This document shows, piece by piece, positions 22,260-33,420 of a stretch of DNA of 57,424 nt. Location of the stretch: NCBI GenBank assembly GCA_015680685.1, contig MNCI01013900.1:232693-290116 (forward strand), written 5' to 3'. This stretch comes from Gnetum montanum. Taxonomy: Eukaryota; Streptophyta; Gnetopsida; Gnetales; Gnetaceae. The translations under genes and the position numbers were made by a program. The notes under the pieces were generated by a model. The model was not told the DNA's origin, did no database searches, and worked only from the letters and a program-made list of their open reading frames with translations. Position 1 is the stretch's first letter; the number at the start of each line of letters is the position of its first letter.

Positions 22260-24640
22260 GCTGTTGGAGAAGGTCACATGATTCTTGGTGGCGATGGTTC
22301 TGATAGGCCTTCGCTAGCTTCTAGTGCACACTGCGGTTGAGGCATTGATGATGGTTGTCTTGCAGCCACTGCAACTTCCAGAGGTAATTGAAAAGCCTCC
22401 AACAATGCCCTTATCTTCTCCTCTTTATTTTTGGGATCGTTCACCATCCAGGTAGCTTCACTGATGTGTGCTAGAATGGGAACATCCCAAGGGCATGGAA
22501 GTGCAGGGAAGAGTTCCTTCAAATTGACAAACCAGGCAATGAATTGTTTTCATTCAATATTGAATGCTTAGACCAATGTTTGTAGCTACTAGTAGTCATT
22601 CATTCATCAGGCCAAGTTCTCTGCAACAGCATGTTATCCTTCAAAATTGGTGCAAAGAACTTCGAGTTCCACATTAGCTATTTCTAGCTTGTGCTTTGTC
22701 TCTTTATGCACTTGGAACTCACCATCATATAAAGAATACGAGGTGGTCACTTGTTTCTTTAGGTCTAACCATGGCCTTTCAGCTATCAGCATAGCTAGGT
22801 TTACATAATGGAGATTGGCTAACTTCATGTATTTTATCATCTCTTTAATTTGTAGCTCCTTGAGATAGATCTCAGGTTGGTTGTAGGCATTCAATCCATC
22901 GAAGATGGGCTACCATACCTCACATCCTTCCTTGAGCTATTAGAGCACTTGGTTTATCTTAACCTTTACAACTTGAATCTCTTTTTTGTTGACTTCCTTT
23001 TGCAATCCCACTTGGTCCCTATAATTATTTTTTACTTGTTCAAACCTAAGGGCCTCATTTTTCCAAGCGGTGATTTCAATAGCCAATTTTTGTTGCAAGG
23101 CTTGAACTTCCTCCATGGATAGATTATGATTTTCAGCTACCAATCTCCTTACATTAGTGTTTACCCTAACTAGATCCTCTTGCTGTTGGTGAATAAAATC
23201 TTTCATGTGTTGATTTTCAACACCAATGTTGCATAGGTGATGAACTTCTACGGTCAAACTGACATTCTCCTAGCGAGCCTCTACCAAGTTCTTGTTTAGA
23301 TGATAAGAACGAGCATCTATTAAGGACTTGTCAAAGATTACTGACTCTCACTCATTCTCAACTATCTAGAGTTTAATTTGAAGCTATTGAAAAGCTTCAT
23401 CCCTAGTGAGTTTTTGGTTGAGGAGAGCTAGATCAGCAAGTTGGGACCTTAGTTGGAAAACTTCCATAGCTAAGCATTGATGATTTCCCTGGGATGCTTC
23501 AAGTTGCCCCTCTAAGATGAGACACTTGTCCCTTGCTAATAGCAACTCCGACTAGGTTTTAGTGATGTTTTCTGGAAGATTAAAAACATCTGGAAGTGGT
23601 TACCCAATTCCCACTAGTTGTTCAAACAACTCTTCATGTTGGGCTACGTTTATTCTACTATGTTGAGTTCCTACAGATGTCTGTACATCTCTAAGTCCAT
23701 GTACATCTAGTACATGTGTTGTAGGTGCATTAAGGGCCATAGAAATTGTGTCAAAAACCACTTCTGCCACAACTTCTTATCCCTAGTGTTGCATTACCAG
23801 GATAATTTCCCCTTCTCCATCCTCCAATCGCATCAAGAAAGTAGCGGCATTTTCTAAAATTTTAGGAAATAGTTGTTGGGTGAACACTATTACTTCTCAG
23901 ACACTGGGGTCTATTCTTGCAGGCACTTGTGTTCGTGCAATAGAAAAAATCAGCCCTACTCTCTCCAGTAGACTTATAGATCGAGCCATTTGTTCAAGAT
24001 GGCTCATTGCAAGGCAGTACACTGAAGGGTCTTCTCCAACACCAATTCCTACTGATTACTCTTGCTAGTTCAAGAGCAATTGTCAAATCTTGTGTATGTG
24101 TTCTATGATCATTTACAAGCCTGACCTTATTGTTTGTGTTGGCAGTGGAGGTGGTTGCTACTCTTCCATCATTTAGGTTGTGGTAGAAGTCTTTTCTTTC
24201 ATCATTTTATTCCACGAGGCAATTGGGGCATGAAGAAGTATATCATTAGTGTAGCATGCTATCCCTGCCCATTTGCAAAACTTCCTAATTAGGTAACGAA
24301 AGGGTAGAGCTCACCTTCCATGTTCATTTTTAGCAAATCATTTTTCAATTTCAAGGAAATGTAACTATGGAAGGTTAATGGGGAACTTCTCACTTAGAGT
24401 AGCACATGAAAGAGCAAAGAAGGTAGCGATCTTGCTAGGTCTTATCATTGGATTCAAGTGGTAAGACGTAATTTTTGAGTAGACTCTCTCTATGGTGGTT
24501 AGTATGCCAAACTCCTTATGTTCTACCGCATAACAACATCTAATCCACTCCCCTTTCACCTCAAGGTCTACCTATTTTGGAATCTCTACCACATTTGCTC
24601 TAGTCTTAGGTAACCCAAGAGCTTACGCAATTGCTTCTGT
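22260..24640 (-). pseudogene. Extra 3' ORF of C
   Basis: Lies directly after the integrase core, without the spacer, internal promoter or N-terminal leader seen in B and D, so a deletion seems to have fused the two. The first recognisable part (24559-24365, then ALPFRYLIRKFCKWAGI at about 24300-24250) matches the globular domain of B. A long Leu/Glu/Lys coiled-coil-like middle follows (23257-22634), including YMKLANLHYVNLAML, which matches B at about 16475. The C-terminal motif is at 22500-22390: CPWDVP, then DPKNKEEKIRALL. Frames are broken. Function unknown. No transmembrane stretch is evident. Confidence 0.7.
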
Positions 24641-25480
24641 AGATTAAGACAGTGTTCGGAGTTCTGCCTGAATTGAAAGTTTTGGTAGTTTTTTGTACAC
24701 TAACTCATAAGGAGAGTAGCCTATAGGAAGTTTCCATGTTGAATGATAGGCCCAAAGGGCATCGTTAAGTTTCATGCTCCAATCCCTCCTATATTTGCTA
24801 ATGGTCCTAATTAGGATCTTTGTAATCTCCCTATTTGTAACATTGACTTTCCCGTTGGCTTGGGGGTGATAGGGTGTTGTAAATTTATCTTTGACCCCCA
24901 AGTGCTACATGAGTTTATGAAAAGTATTACCCATGAAGTGAGTTCCATTATTTGAAATGAGTGCATGTGGCATCCCAAACCTGTTCATGATTTGTTGTTA
25001 GACAAACTGTGCAGTGGTAGTTGAGAAACATTCGGTGATGGTTGTTGCCTCTGTCCACTTGGTACAATATTCTACTATGATGATGATATATGCCTTTTAA
25101 TTGGACATGGGTGTGATGGGACCCATGAAGTCGATACCCCAAATATTGAAGGGTTTTAATGACTAGATCCACTATTGAGGTCCCTGCATTCATGTTGTCA
25201 TCCCACCGTCTCTTTGACATTGTTCATAGAAGCTGACAAATCATTGAGCATCCCTAAAGAGTGTAGGCCAGTAATATCCTACAAGTAGGATTTTAATGGA
25301 CATGCATCATCCAGCATAGTGGCCTCCACAAGGGCCCTCATGAGCATCTTGAAGGGCCCTCATCGAACCAAGCCATTCACACACACCTTGTAAAGGTGTC
25401 CATTGATTTCCATGAAGTGCATGGTCATATGAAGAAACTATTTTTTCTTCCAATGATTCCACTCCTTTGGCAATTATTAT
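24641..25480 (-). pseudogene. Integrase of C
   Basis: Core recognised on the minus strand: DFMGPIT with the first catalytic Asp at about 25125, then FGMPHALISNNGTHF where the usual SDN is SNN, so the second Asp is lost, and YHPQANGKVNVTNREI at 24860-24810 where the usual Glu of the third motif is Asn. The expected C-terminal domain (present in G and D) is missing. Sequence runs from the end of the core into the extra ORF. Confidence 0.85.
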
Positions 25481-25980
25481 GTTGAGAGATAAGTAAGGAT
25501 GTCACTAAACCAAGTTGATCCTATGGGTGTTTCCTTGGTGATTGCTCTAGCAAAGAGGAGTTCATCTGGAAATTGATCAGAGAGTAGCTCCTCCTCCTCT
25601 GCATTGTCCCATTGTAACCGAGATAAGTGGTCAGTAACAAAATTCTTAGTTTCCTTTTTGTCCACCATAGTAAGATGAAATTCCTAAAGGATCATGACCC
25701 ACCGTATGATACGGGGACTTACCAATGGTTTATTCATAAGGAACTGGATGACATTGTGGTTAGTATGTACAAATAGCTTGTATATGAGCACATAGTGTTG
25801 GAACTTTTCCAAGGTGAACACCACCACCATCAATTCCTTTTTGGTCATGGTGTAATTGAGTTGAGCACCCACAATTTTTTGGTTGGCACAATGGATGTAA
25901 TATGGATGTTGTTGGTCATCCAACTATGTGAGCATGACTCCCAATGCATAATTAGATGTGTCCATCATGATGTGAAATGG
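25477..25980 (-). pseudogene. RNase H and tether of C
   Basis: The segment 25923-25684 shows KIVGAQLNYTMTKKELMVVV and FVHTNHNVIQFLMNK, the pattern of Athila/Tat RNase H. The following NFVTDHLSRL (25640-25610) is the usual link to integrase. The Asp of the box written TDH in relatives is Asn here (HTNHN). Confidence 0.85.
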
Positions 25981-27090
25981 TCTAGACTAGTCAAGTGCCT
26001 GTAGAATTGAAGTCTCTATGAGTTTCAATTTTAGTGTTTGGAATGCAGACTCACATTCCCTAGTGCAGAAAAATGGAAAATCCTTCTTTGTTAGTTCCAC
26101 CAACGACTTGGCGATCTTCGAGAAATTCTTGATAAAGCATCAATAATAACTAGTGTGTCCAAGGAGTGATCAAACATCTTTTACAGTGTTTGGTTAACTG
26201 GTGATCCCTTAGATGATCCTGATTTTTTCAGGGTCTACACTAATCCCTACTTGTGAAATTCAATGCCCTAGAACAATGCCCTCTTAGACCATCAAATGAC
26301 TCTTTTGCTAGTTGAGCTGTAAATTTGTTTCCACACATCTTTTTAAGACTTGCTCAAGGTGGTCGAAGGCTTGTTCAAATGTTTCTCCATAGGTAGAGAA
26401 GTCATCCATGAAAACTTCTATCCCATTGCCAATTTTTTGCTAAAAGATGCTAAGGACGAGGCGTTGGAATGTTGCAGGCGCATTGCATAGGCCAAAGGGT
26501 ATCTTCTTATATGTGAAAGTCCCCCAAGGACCTGTAAATGTTGTCTTGCCCTAATCTTTTTGTGCGATTTTGATTTGGTTATAGCCACTATAATTGTCCA
26601 AAAAGCTATAGTAACAATGTTGTACAATAGTATCCAACGCTTGATCCACAAATGGAAGTGGGAAGTGATCCTTGAATGTTGCCATATTTAGTAGTTGGAA
26701 ATCTATACAAACCCTCCATTTTCCATCCTTCTTTGGCACTATATGAGTGGGTTGACCCATTCGTTATCCACAATAGAATAGATGAACCCTACCTTCAGCA
26801 ATTGTTCAATCTCATCCTTGATGATCTACTTCAAATTGGGGTTCAATCATCTTTGTGGCTGTCATCATGGCTTCATGGAGGGGTTGATATAGATCTGATG
26901 TTGGCATACCCTAGGGTCAACTCCAATTAGTTTAGGATATGGCCATGCAAAAGTAGCCACCCATTTGTTCACAATCTTTAGCAATTTCTTCTTTTGTTTA
27001 GGAGCAAGAGTGGCATTGATGATTAATAGCTTGCCATTTTGCAAGAAGGCATACTCTAGATTAGCTAGTAATGGTTTTAGTTCCAAGGGC
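25981..27090 (-). pseudogene. Reverse transcriptase of C
   Basis: Starts with the stretch before RT that ends in QHQIYINPSMKP, then HIVPKKDGKWRVCIDFQLLN, HFPLPFVDQALD and FLDNYSGYNQIKIA (26760-26551), a pattern typical of the Athila/Tat side of Ty3/gypsy. A frame change then leads to PFGLCNAPATFQR and FMDDFS at about 26412-26395. The catalytic Asp pair is intact. Stops and frameshifts elsewhere make it a pseudogene. Confidence 0.9.
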
Positions 27091-27399
27091 TCTTGTCAAA
27101 AGCTTTCAAGGATCTGTAGCTTTCCTGAATCATCACTATCATCAACAACAAAGACTTGTTGATGGAAATTTTCTAATTCATCCATGCTTTTCATATAGGA
27201 ACATACAAGGCCCTTAGATGGTTCCATGCATAGAGTGCTACTATTAGAGTCAGCAATTAGCCATTGGGTGCCTTCTTGATTTGTGGCTACTGTGTATAGA
27301 CATCGTTGAATATATGATTCTTCAACACACTGACTACATGCTTGAATGGATGCCCGCTTAATGGACCAAAGTTGCTGCACACAGTTGCACCCAAAGTCA

Positions 27400-27800
27400 C
27401 TGTACACAATGCATGGGACACACTTCTTCTCAATCTTTCCAAAAGGATTTTCTTTTAAAATTTCAAGGGAAAGATCTTAGAGTCCCAATCGTGCAACCAT
27501 CATGCTGAACTAGGCTCTCCTCATTATGATTGGGAAATTCCCCTTGCAATTATCAACCCGAATGACCAAGAAATTAGTAGGACAAGACCACCCAAAAATG
27601 GTGGTCACAATATCTTCTACCAATTCTAAGGAAATAGTTATGGATTAGTCTGCCAACTCAAGCCAAATTTTTCTTTTCTTCATCAAGGGTAGGTTCCAAG
27701 TCTTGTACATATCATGTGAAATCAAATTGACACCTGACCCTAAATCCAAGAGAGCTTTTCATGGCTTTTTTCTTGCCACTTGAAGGTATATGAGGGGACT
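27400..27800 (-). pseudogene. Protease of C
   Basis: The minus strand at 27760-27718 reads KALLDLGSGVNLIS, the active-site stretch of Athila-type aspartic proteases (D-x-G-[SA] pattern kept as DLGS). The surrounding frame is broken. Confidence 0.75.
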
Positions 27801-30378
27801 CCTTAGGTCAGTTAATTTTTGAGGAAGATCACGTACCTTTATCCAGTCTATCATAGCATGTGTTACCATGATGTTTTGTACTATGGAGGGTGTTTGGCTT
27901 GAAGGTTGCTCGAAGGGTTGAATGGTGGAGCGATTGAAAGTTTAGAGGCACTAGCCACAGGTGAATGTGAAGGTATGTTAGGGATATTGGGCTAGAAGAA
28001 ATGATGTTTCCATGATTTTGATTTTGGTCCACTCAGTTGAGAAGCTGATTGTAAGTTGATAGCCCTCGTGGCATTACCTTGCCATGGCTGTGGTGGTATC
28101 TCTCCCTGTATAGGTGGAATACAAGGTAGCTGAGTGGGGGGCTGATGAGTAGGTATGACAAGAGAAGGTGACAAAGGATAGTATAGATTGGGTTCTTCCC
28201 CCTAGGTGATGGAGACTATGTTCAAAAGTATTTTGGGGGGTGGTAATGCGTTTGAAATGGCACGTGACTAGAAGAGTCCCATGGGGAGACTAGCTGCTGA
28301 ATGTAGTACCTGTAAGGATTTGGCTACTGGTAAGGGTACTGCTACCTTGGAGGTGGCATCCCCCATGATTGTGGATGTTGCCATTGCTAGTAATACTTGT
28401 AGGGTTGTGGTGGCACTCCACTTGGATAATATCCTTGTTGCTGGTGGAACTACCTGGGATTGCCTTGTGGATAAGGTAATCTTCAGGATGTTTTCCTTTC
28501 TGCCAAATGAGGATTCAATGCATACACCCCAAACTCTTGTAAATGTGACACCACCAAGTAACACCCTTTAGGATGTTTGCACTGGCATATGTCACATCCA
28601 TCATCCTCCTCTGTGTCTAAGTCTACAACTCATTCTGCCGCATCAACTTTGCCATTACCTTTATGGTAGGCATGTTCAGCTTCTCTTCTCCTTTGTCAAT
28701 CTTGCTCATTACTTCGCTCTTTCGATTTCCCTACGATTTTCAAGATACTTTGGAACCTTTTATCCAAATAATCCCACATCTTATAAACCTTGGCCGAAAT
28801 TTCAGAGGAAAATTTTTTTATGGGCAAGGTTTTTCAATTCATTGCTGCATCTAGTGGTGATTCTTCCTCCTCTTCACAAAATTAGACTTCCTTCTTTCAG
28901 ATGGAAGGGTCTCAATTATATTCTTCTACACTTTATTTTTTCCTTAATTCCCATTCCTCTTTGGCAAATTTCTCAATGAGTCACTGTAGTTGATGGGCCC
29001 TCAATTTAGATAGTCATCCTTGAGCATAAATGCTTAGGGTCTTTCTTATTTCAAAGTGAAGCCCATCTATGATATGGCGGAGCTATTCCTGCTAAGTGTA
29101 GCCATGACTAGGGCATTAGTGTAACAATGAGTAATATCTACCCATGGCTACATCCAAGGGTTCATGACCACCCTGTTTCCACCCTTGAATTTGTCATCTC
29201 AGATTAGCCACTCTAGAGTAGGTTTGGTATTTATCATTGAAAATTTCTAGCATCGTACTGCATTGTCTAATTGATTCTAGTTCCAAAGACCAATACTAGC
29301 TTTCTGCCTCCTTGATGAGTGTTCAAGGAAACAACTTGAGTTTTTGCCAATCATTGTCTATATTCTGCAGGGTGCAAGCATTATGAAATTCTTGCAAGTG
29401 AGTCTATGACTCACAATTATATCCCCCTTCAAATTTGGGGATATTGTTCATGTTAAGGTGCTTGATCCAACTATATTTCAAGTGCCTACTAGGTATTTGA
29501 ACTGCCTTAGCTATGTTAAGCATGCTTCAAGTAGCCAGCAGTGGTTCATCCAAGTCATAGTCCTATTGTTGGCCACGATGTTTGTGGAAATTTCGACTAC
29601 CTCTCCTTTCTTGATGGTGAGACTCATGTGAATCGCCATGCTTTTCCCCATGTCATCCCCATTGATCCTTGTGCTCCCATCAGTCTTTTTGATCACCATC
29701 ACCCCAATCCTTCCTACTACAATTGTGATCAGAGTCAGAACTTGGTGAAAACAAGGTGGAATGAGAAGATAGAGAAGAGGGAGGAGAACTACCACTACCT
29801 CAGTGTAGATCTCCTCCTTTTCTTTGTTGATGACCCTAATTTTTATGTTCATCTTTTCCTTTGTCACAATCTTTCTTGCGTGATCCCTCATCATCCTAGG
29901 GCTCACGGTCACTTGATTATTTACTTTGAATGATGGATTGGATGATCTAATGCATCAGAGGAGGTTCAGTTGAATGGGAATCATGAAAAATAGGTTCCTC
30001 ATCATCATGTGGGTCCTACAAGAACAAAAGGTTACTAAACTATTTTCCTTTTATGTGTTCATGGTATTTCACCTATTGTTGGTCCCATGCACATTGTGCC
30101 TCATTAGGATGATAATCTCAGTAGCCATGATCCTCCATGATCTAGTCCACACCATGGTCCTAAATGCACAGTCTAGCAAGAGTTTGAAGTAGCATTCTAG
30201 GAACCAATCGAGTAGGAGGTAATATGATGTTACCCTCCATATCCCACCAGCGCAGATGCTCATCCTAATGTAGGATAAATGTGGAGTTGGGGATATAGTC
30301 ATTTGGATGTATGTATGTCACCTGACATTCTTGTGGCACTAGTGGGTTGGATCCATCTTGCCTGTGAGAATACGACAT
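27801..30378 (-). pseudogene. gag: gag of C
   Basis: ATG at 30378-30376 (leader MSYSHRQDG). Conserved N-terminal stretch DEHLRWWDMEGNI. The Ser/Pro-rich section, the MDGLR-like stretch (about 29060) and a decayed zinc knuckle (about 28590) follow as in A and G, then a tail rich in His and Pro up to the protease. Many stops. Open stretches on the plus strand (for example 28281-28571, 29541-29933) are shadows of this decayed gag. Confidence 0.75.
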
Positions 30379-30521
30379 TTTTTATGTTAGCTAACAACTA
30401 AAGTGGTGTGCCTTATTCGTTTGCTTAAACTGCCTAGCATGTGTAGATTTCACTATCTTGGGTCCATTCCAATGAAGTGAATGGTGATCTTGCTAAGACT
30501 AGATAGTGCATGTAAGACTAA

Positions 30522-30543
30522 CAGTCCTTAGCAATGGCACCAA
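30522..30543 (-). other. Primer-binding site of C (tRNA-Asp-like)
   Basis: Minus strand TGGTGCCATTGCTAAGGACT next to the 5' LTR. Confidence 0.75.
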
Positions 30544-31438
30544 TGATGAGTGGTGAGGTACTTCTATGCCCAACCATATGAATCATGGGCATTCATGCAC
30601 AACTCAGTTGAACTCCATAGACTACAAGCACTTACGTACACTGAATTCTAGCCATAAAAACCTTAGTTAGAATGGTTGTTATCTTCCCAATCTCACTTGT
30701 GATATTCTAAAGTGATGGTTGAGTGAGATTGAGACAAATGATTTTTATCAGTTTTCTTTTTATCTCTAAAGTTCTAACTCTTTTAATTAAGGAAATGGAA
30801 AGTTGTGAAATTTGTAATAGTTCTACTCTATCACTTAACTCTCCCTAGCATAAGCAACCAATCCCATCTTCCATGTACATCCTGAGGATATCCTAACTTC
30901 TACTAGGTTACCAGATGTTAAGCATCGTTGGGTTACCAAGTGTCTAATATATGTTTGAGATGGTCATGCCTATTGTTCTCATAAAATATGAAAATGATAA
31001 TAAAAATAAAGGGATAATAATAAAGGACTTTGGAATGCTTAAAAAATTGGAATATTAAAGTGTTTTAATGCTCAAGTAATTAAATCCAAATGCTGTAAGA
31101 AATATTCAAAAAGCTCATCTTTATTGCCACTCACGCCAATCAACTCAAGTACATTACTGCTCGAATAAAGAGCCATACATCTTTCTCACACCAGCTATGG
31201 GCACTTGGGAAATATTGTAACTTACACGAAAACAAACTACAAGGGCTTCACTACAACTACCAAAAAGATGTCATAAATGTTGCGAGTGCATGCATATTTA
31301 TAGTAAGAGACAAACTCTGCATTAATAGGGTCATGTTAACACATGGATGGATATGTTGATGGGGTCACATTAATGTGGTTGTGACAATGAGGCTCCGTTA
31401 ACATAGCCCAGTCGACGTATCAATTGAACACTTCATCA
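30544..31438 (-). repeat. 5' LTR of C
   Basis: 895 bp. Starts TGATGAGTGG and ends CTTCATCA, closely similar to 21138-22033. The minus-strand TATA box is at about 31295-31302. The promoter array shows the same GTTAAC/ATTAAT words, with several CG to TG changes. Confidence 0.9.
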
Positions 31439-31802
31439 AGGCCTTTCAAAATTAAGATCAAGATTAATGATAATGATTTTAAGATTGATTTACCAAATGA
31501 TATTGGTATGTATTTTGTGTTTACTATTTTAGATCTTATGCACTAACATGAAGCAATTTATGAAGAGACAATATAGGGTAGCATCAATGAGTTGAAGGGG
31601 GTTATTGATTTATCCAAGCCTTCAATGCAGAAGAAGGCAATCATACAGAAGTGGAGAGAAGCTTCTAGTAGTTAGGGAGTAAAGATAAATCTGTAGATGA
31701 TACTATATTGGTCCATGAAATCAAACTTCATGAGTTGGTGATCATTTCAACTCCTACTTCCTTATTTACATGAATTTACTTTTTGAAGGGTTGGAGAGCT
31801 AG
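31439..31802 (+). pseudogene. Integrase C-terminus and 3' end of H
   Basis: Resumes the H polyprotein after C: PFKIKIKINDNDFKIDLP, the usual start of the integrase C-terminal domain, then TILDL. I looked for a chromodomain after this and could not recognise one. The following bases to 31802 include a purine-rich stretch (GAAGGGTTGGAGAG) just before the 3' LTR, the probable polypurine tract. Confidence 0.7.
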
Positions 31803-32729
31803 TGTAGGGACACCTCTTTAGATCCTATTGTTTTCTTCCCTACATGTGGTTTTAGTAGGTTTTGAGCTCTATAGAGACATCTTGAAGGCCACGAAGTCAT
31901 CTTGCCTAAGGTTTGAGATCTCAAAAGCAATGTCTTGGCTGACAAGAGACATCTTGGTCCAGTTGCAAAAGTCTCAGATGAAACATTTCAAAAGTGCATG
32001 AGACATCTCATAGAGTGATAAGATGTCTCAACTAAGATGTCCCAAGTAAAGCTAAGACATCTTAGCTATAGTGCATATGTCTTAGCCAAGAATCAGATGT
32101 CCCATCAAAATAGTTAGTTGGATAGTATGATATCTCAAAAATGCTAAAGATGACCTACATAGATAGGAAAACTTCTGAATTCATCATTCCAAGTTTAGAA
32201 GTAGCCAAAACATGGAAGAAAAAGATGGAAATAGTGGAGGATCTTCAAGTTTAACTTGAGGAATATTTCCTGGGATTTTTCACTTTCTTGGTCAATTAAT
32301 ATGAATTTTATTTCATGTGTGTACCATAGAGAGAAATGTAAGTGAGATGTCATTAGATGTTAAGAAAGCACATGTGAATAGTGCATGAGTGTGTTTTTAG
32401 CTATTGGTCAAATGAGTGAGTATTGGCCAAGTGTTCCTTGTATCTTATGAGTTGAGATATCAATATTGGATTATGAAAAAGACTCTCTATTAGTTTTTTC
32501 TTGCATTGAGAATAGTCATTGTGTGGTTGTAGAGCCTCATTCTCTACAACATTTTGTGAGTATTTTAAGTGATTGTTCTAGCTGTTCTGTGGGTTTTGGA
32601 ATCCTATTATAATCTTCTTTCAATAATTGAAGATAGCTAGTTTTCTTTTTTTCCTAGTATATTTATCTTTTTATAATATCTGTATTTAGTGACTAGAATG
32701 TGAACTAACATTGGAGTGAACTTGCTCCA
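31803..32729 (+). repeat. 3' LTR of H
   Basis: Begins TGTAGGGACA and ends TTGCTCCA. Carries the same AGACATCTT word array (about 31880-32145) as the 5' LTR. Clearly diverged from the 5' copy. Confidence 0.8.
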
Positions 32730-32890
32730 ATTTCATCTTTGGTTCTTCTCTAAGTAAGCTAGTTTCATGTATGGCCTTGACCACTTATTTCTTGTTGTTT
32801 TTCCTATTGTTGCTATCCTTGACCATCCCTTGGGCACTTTCCCCTTCTCTATGCAAGCTTTCCTACTTGCAAACCTTATTTTAGCACCAA
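32730..32890 (-). pseudogene. Extra 3' ORF of D, N-terminal part
   Basis: On the minus strand a TTGTAG is followed by a decayed Met codon and a leader rich in Lys, Arg, Gly and Gln (CPRDGQG, EKQQE), comparable with the B leader (MIPKRGQQG, RPRTGRGQ), which is also preceded by TTGTAG. It adjoins the H 3' LTR and continues at 6710. The similarity is weak and the call rests partly on position. Confidence 0.4.
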
Positions 32891-33353
32891 CTACAATAAC
32901 ATGAATAATCATTTATTAGTATTTAATAGCTTTGATATAAGTGTTGGTACTCTTGATCATCCTCTAGTTAGCCTATTTCATGATAAATGTAGATTATCAC
33001 TCTTAAGTCATTATATTTTATGATTTTAAAATCCTAAGGTAGCTAAGAATTGTTGGTTTTTATTAGTTTCAATTCATTAGTATGTTTAACTATATTTTAT
33101 TGTTTAGAATTAGATTGTTAGATGTTGAAAATTTTTCAAAATTTGCAATCTAGTGCCCCCCATGATATGGAGCTTAACTTGAGAGCTCATAGGATCTAAA
33201 ATGACTAAATTTGGATGCATGGATTGCTAAATATTGTTTTTAGAGTGCATTGGGTTCTCAAAATAGAAAAAACTCCTTATTTAATTAAAAATGGAAAAAT
33301 AGCTAATTTTTGAGTGCACGGATGCACACACACACACACACTATTATTTTTGA
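32891..33353 (-). other. Leader of the D extra ORF, possibly with an intron
   Basis: Non-coding stretch between the proposed internal promoter and the extra ORF. The length (about 465 bp) is similar to the equivalent 515 bp in B. No clear donor site is recognised. It holds the (CA)n run at 33324-33341. Confidence 0.35.
33324..33341. repeat. (CA)n microsatellite
   Basis: About nine perfect CA units, just downstream (minus strand) of the proposed D internal TATA box. Confidence 0.9.
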
Positions 33354-33420
33354 TTTTATTGATGTTGATTAGAAATGCATCAATAAAGCCAATTACATTG
33401 ATGTAGCAAGATTAATGCAA
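33354..33420 (-). promoter_or_regulatory. Candidate internal promoter of D
   Basis: On the minus strand CATTAATC, ACATCAATG, ATTGATGC and ACATCAATAAAA occur in 67 bases, and the AATAAAA (33360-33354) stands where B has TATAAAA. The D LTR has the same ATCAATG/CATTGAT words beside its TATA box. Weak TATA box, so moderate confidence. Confidence 0.45.

Larger units (their letters stand above)
21138..31438 (-). mobile_element. C: full-length Athila-like element with pol and an extra ORF
   Basis: 10301 bp. On the minus strand the order is 5' LTR (31438-30544), tRNA-Asp-like primer site, gag, protease, RT, RNase H, integrase, extra ORF, polypurine tract, 3' LTR (22033-21138). The two LTRs are 895 and 896 bp. 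It lies in the integrase of H. I see no clean target duplication (GAACT left, AGGCC right), although the H frame resumes directly on the right side. Confidence 0.9.
6711..32729 (+). mobile_element. H: chromovirus-type Ty3/gypsy element, carrying B and C
   Basis: LTRs at 6711-7596 and 31803-32729 both begin TGTAGGRACA. A tRNA-iMet-like primer site follows the 5' LTR. The internal parts are 7597-8885, 18053-21137 and 31439-31802. Removing B and C leaves about 6.5 kb, a usual size for such elements. The order gag, protease, RT, RNase H, integrase is Ty3/gypsy. The LTRs differ strongly from each other, so the insertion is old. I see no clear target duplication (CTTAG left, ATTTC right). It interrupts the extra ORF of D. 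Confidence 0.85.

Noticed and set aside
28281-28571. Plus-strand ORFs in 28-30 kb, 53-55 kb and similar places
   Set aside because: They lie opposite the decayed gag of C and G, which accounts for their His/Val/Ser composition. Antisense genes are not supported.
31439-31802. Chromodomain at the end of the H integrase
   Set aside because: After the C-terminal domain start (PFKIKIKIND) I cannot find the aromatic and Trp pattern of a chromodomain. H is called chromovirus-type from RT, protease and integrase only.
33110-33170. CCCCCCATGATATGGAG near 33158 as a polypurine tract marking another 3' LTR
   Set aside because: It resembles the tract of C and G, but no matching LTR end precedes it, and the region fits better as leader of the D extra ORF.
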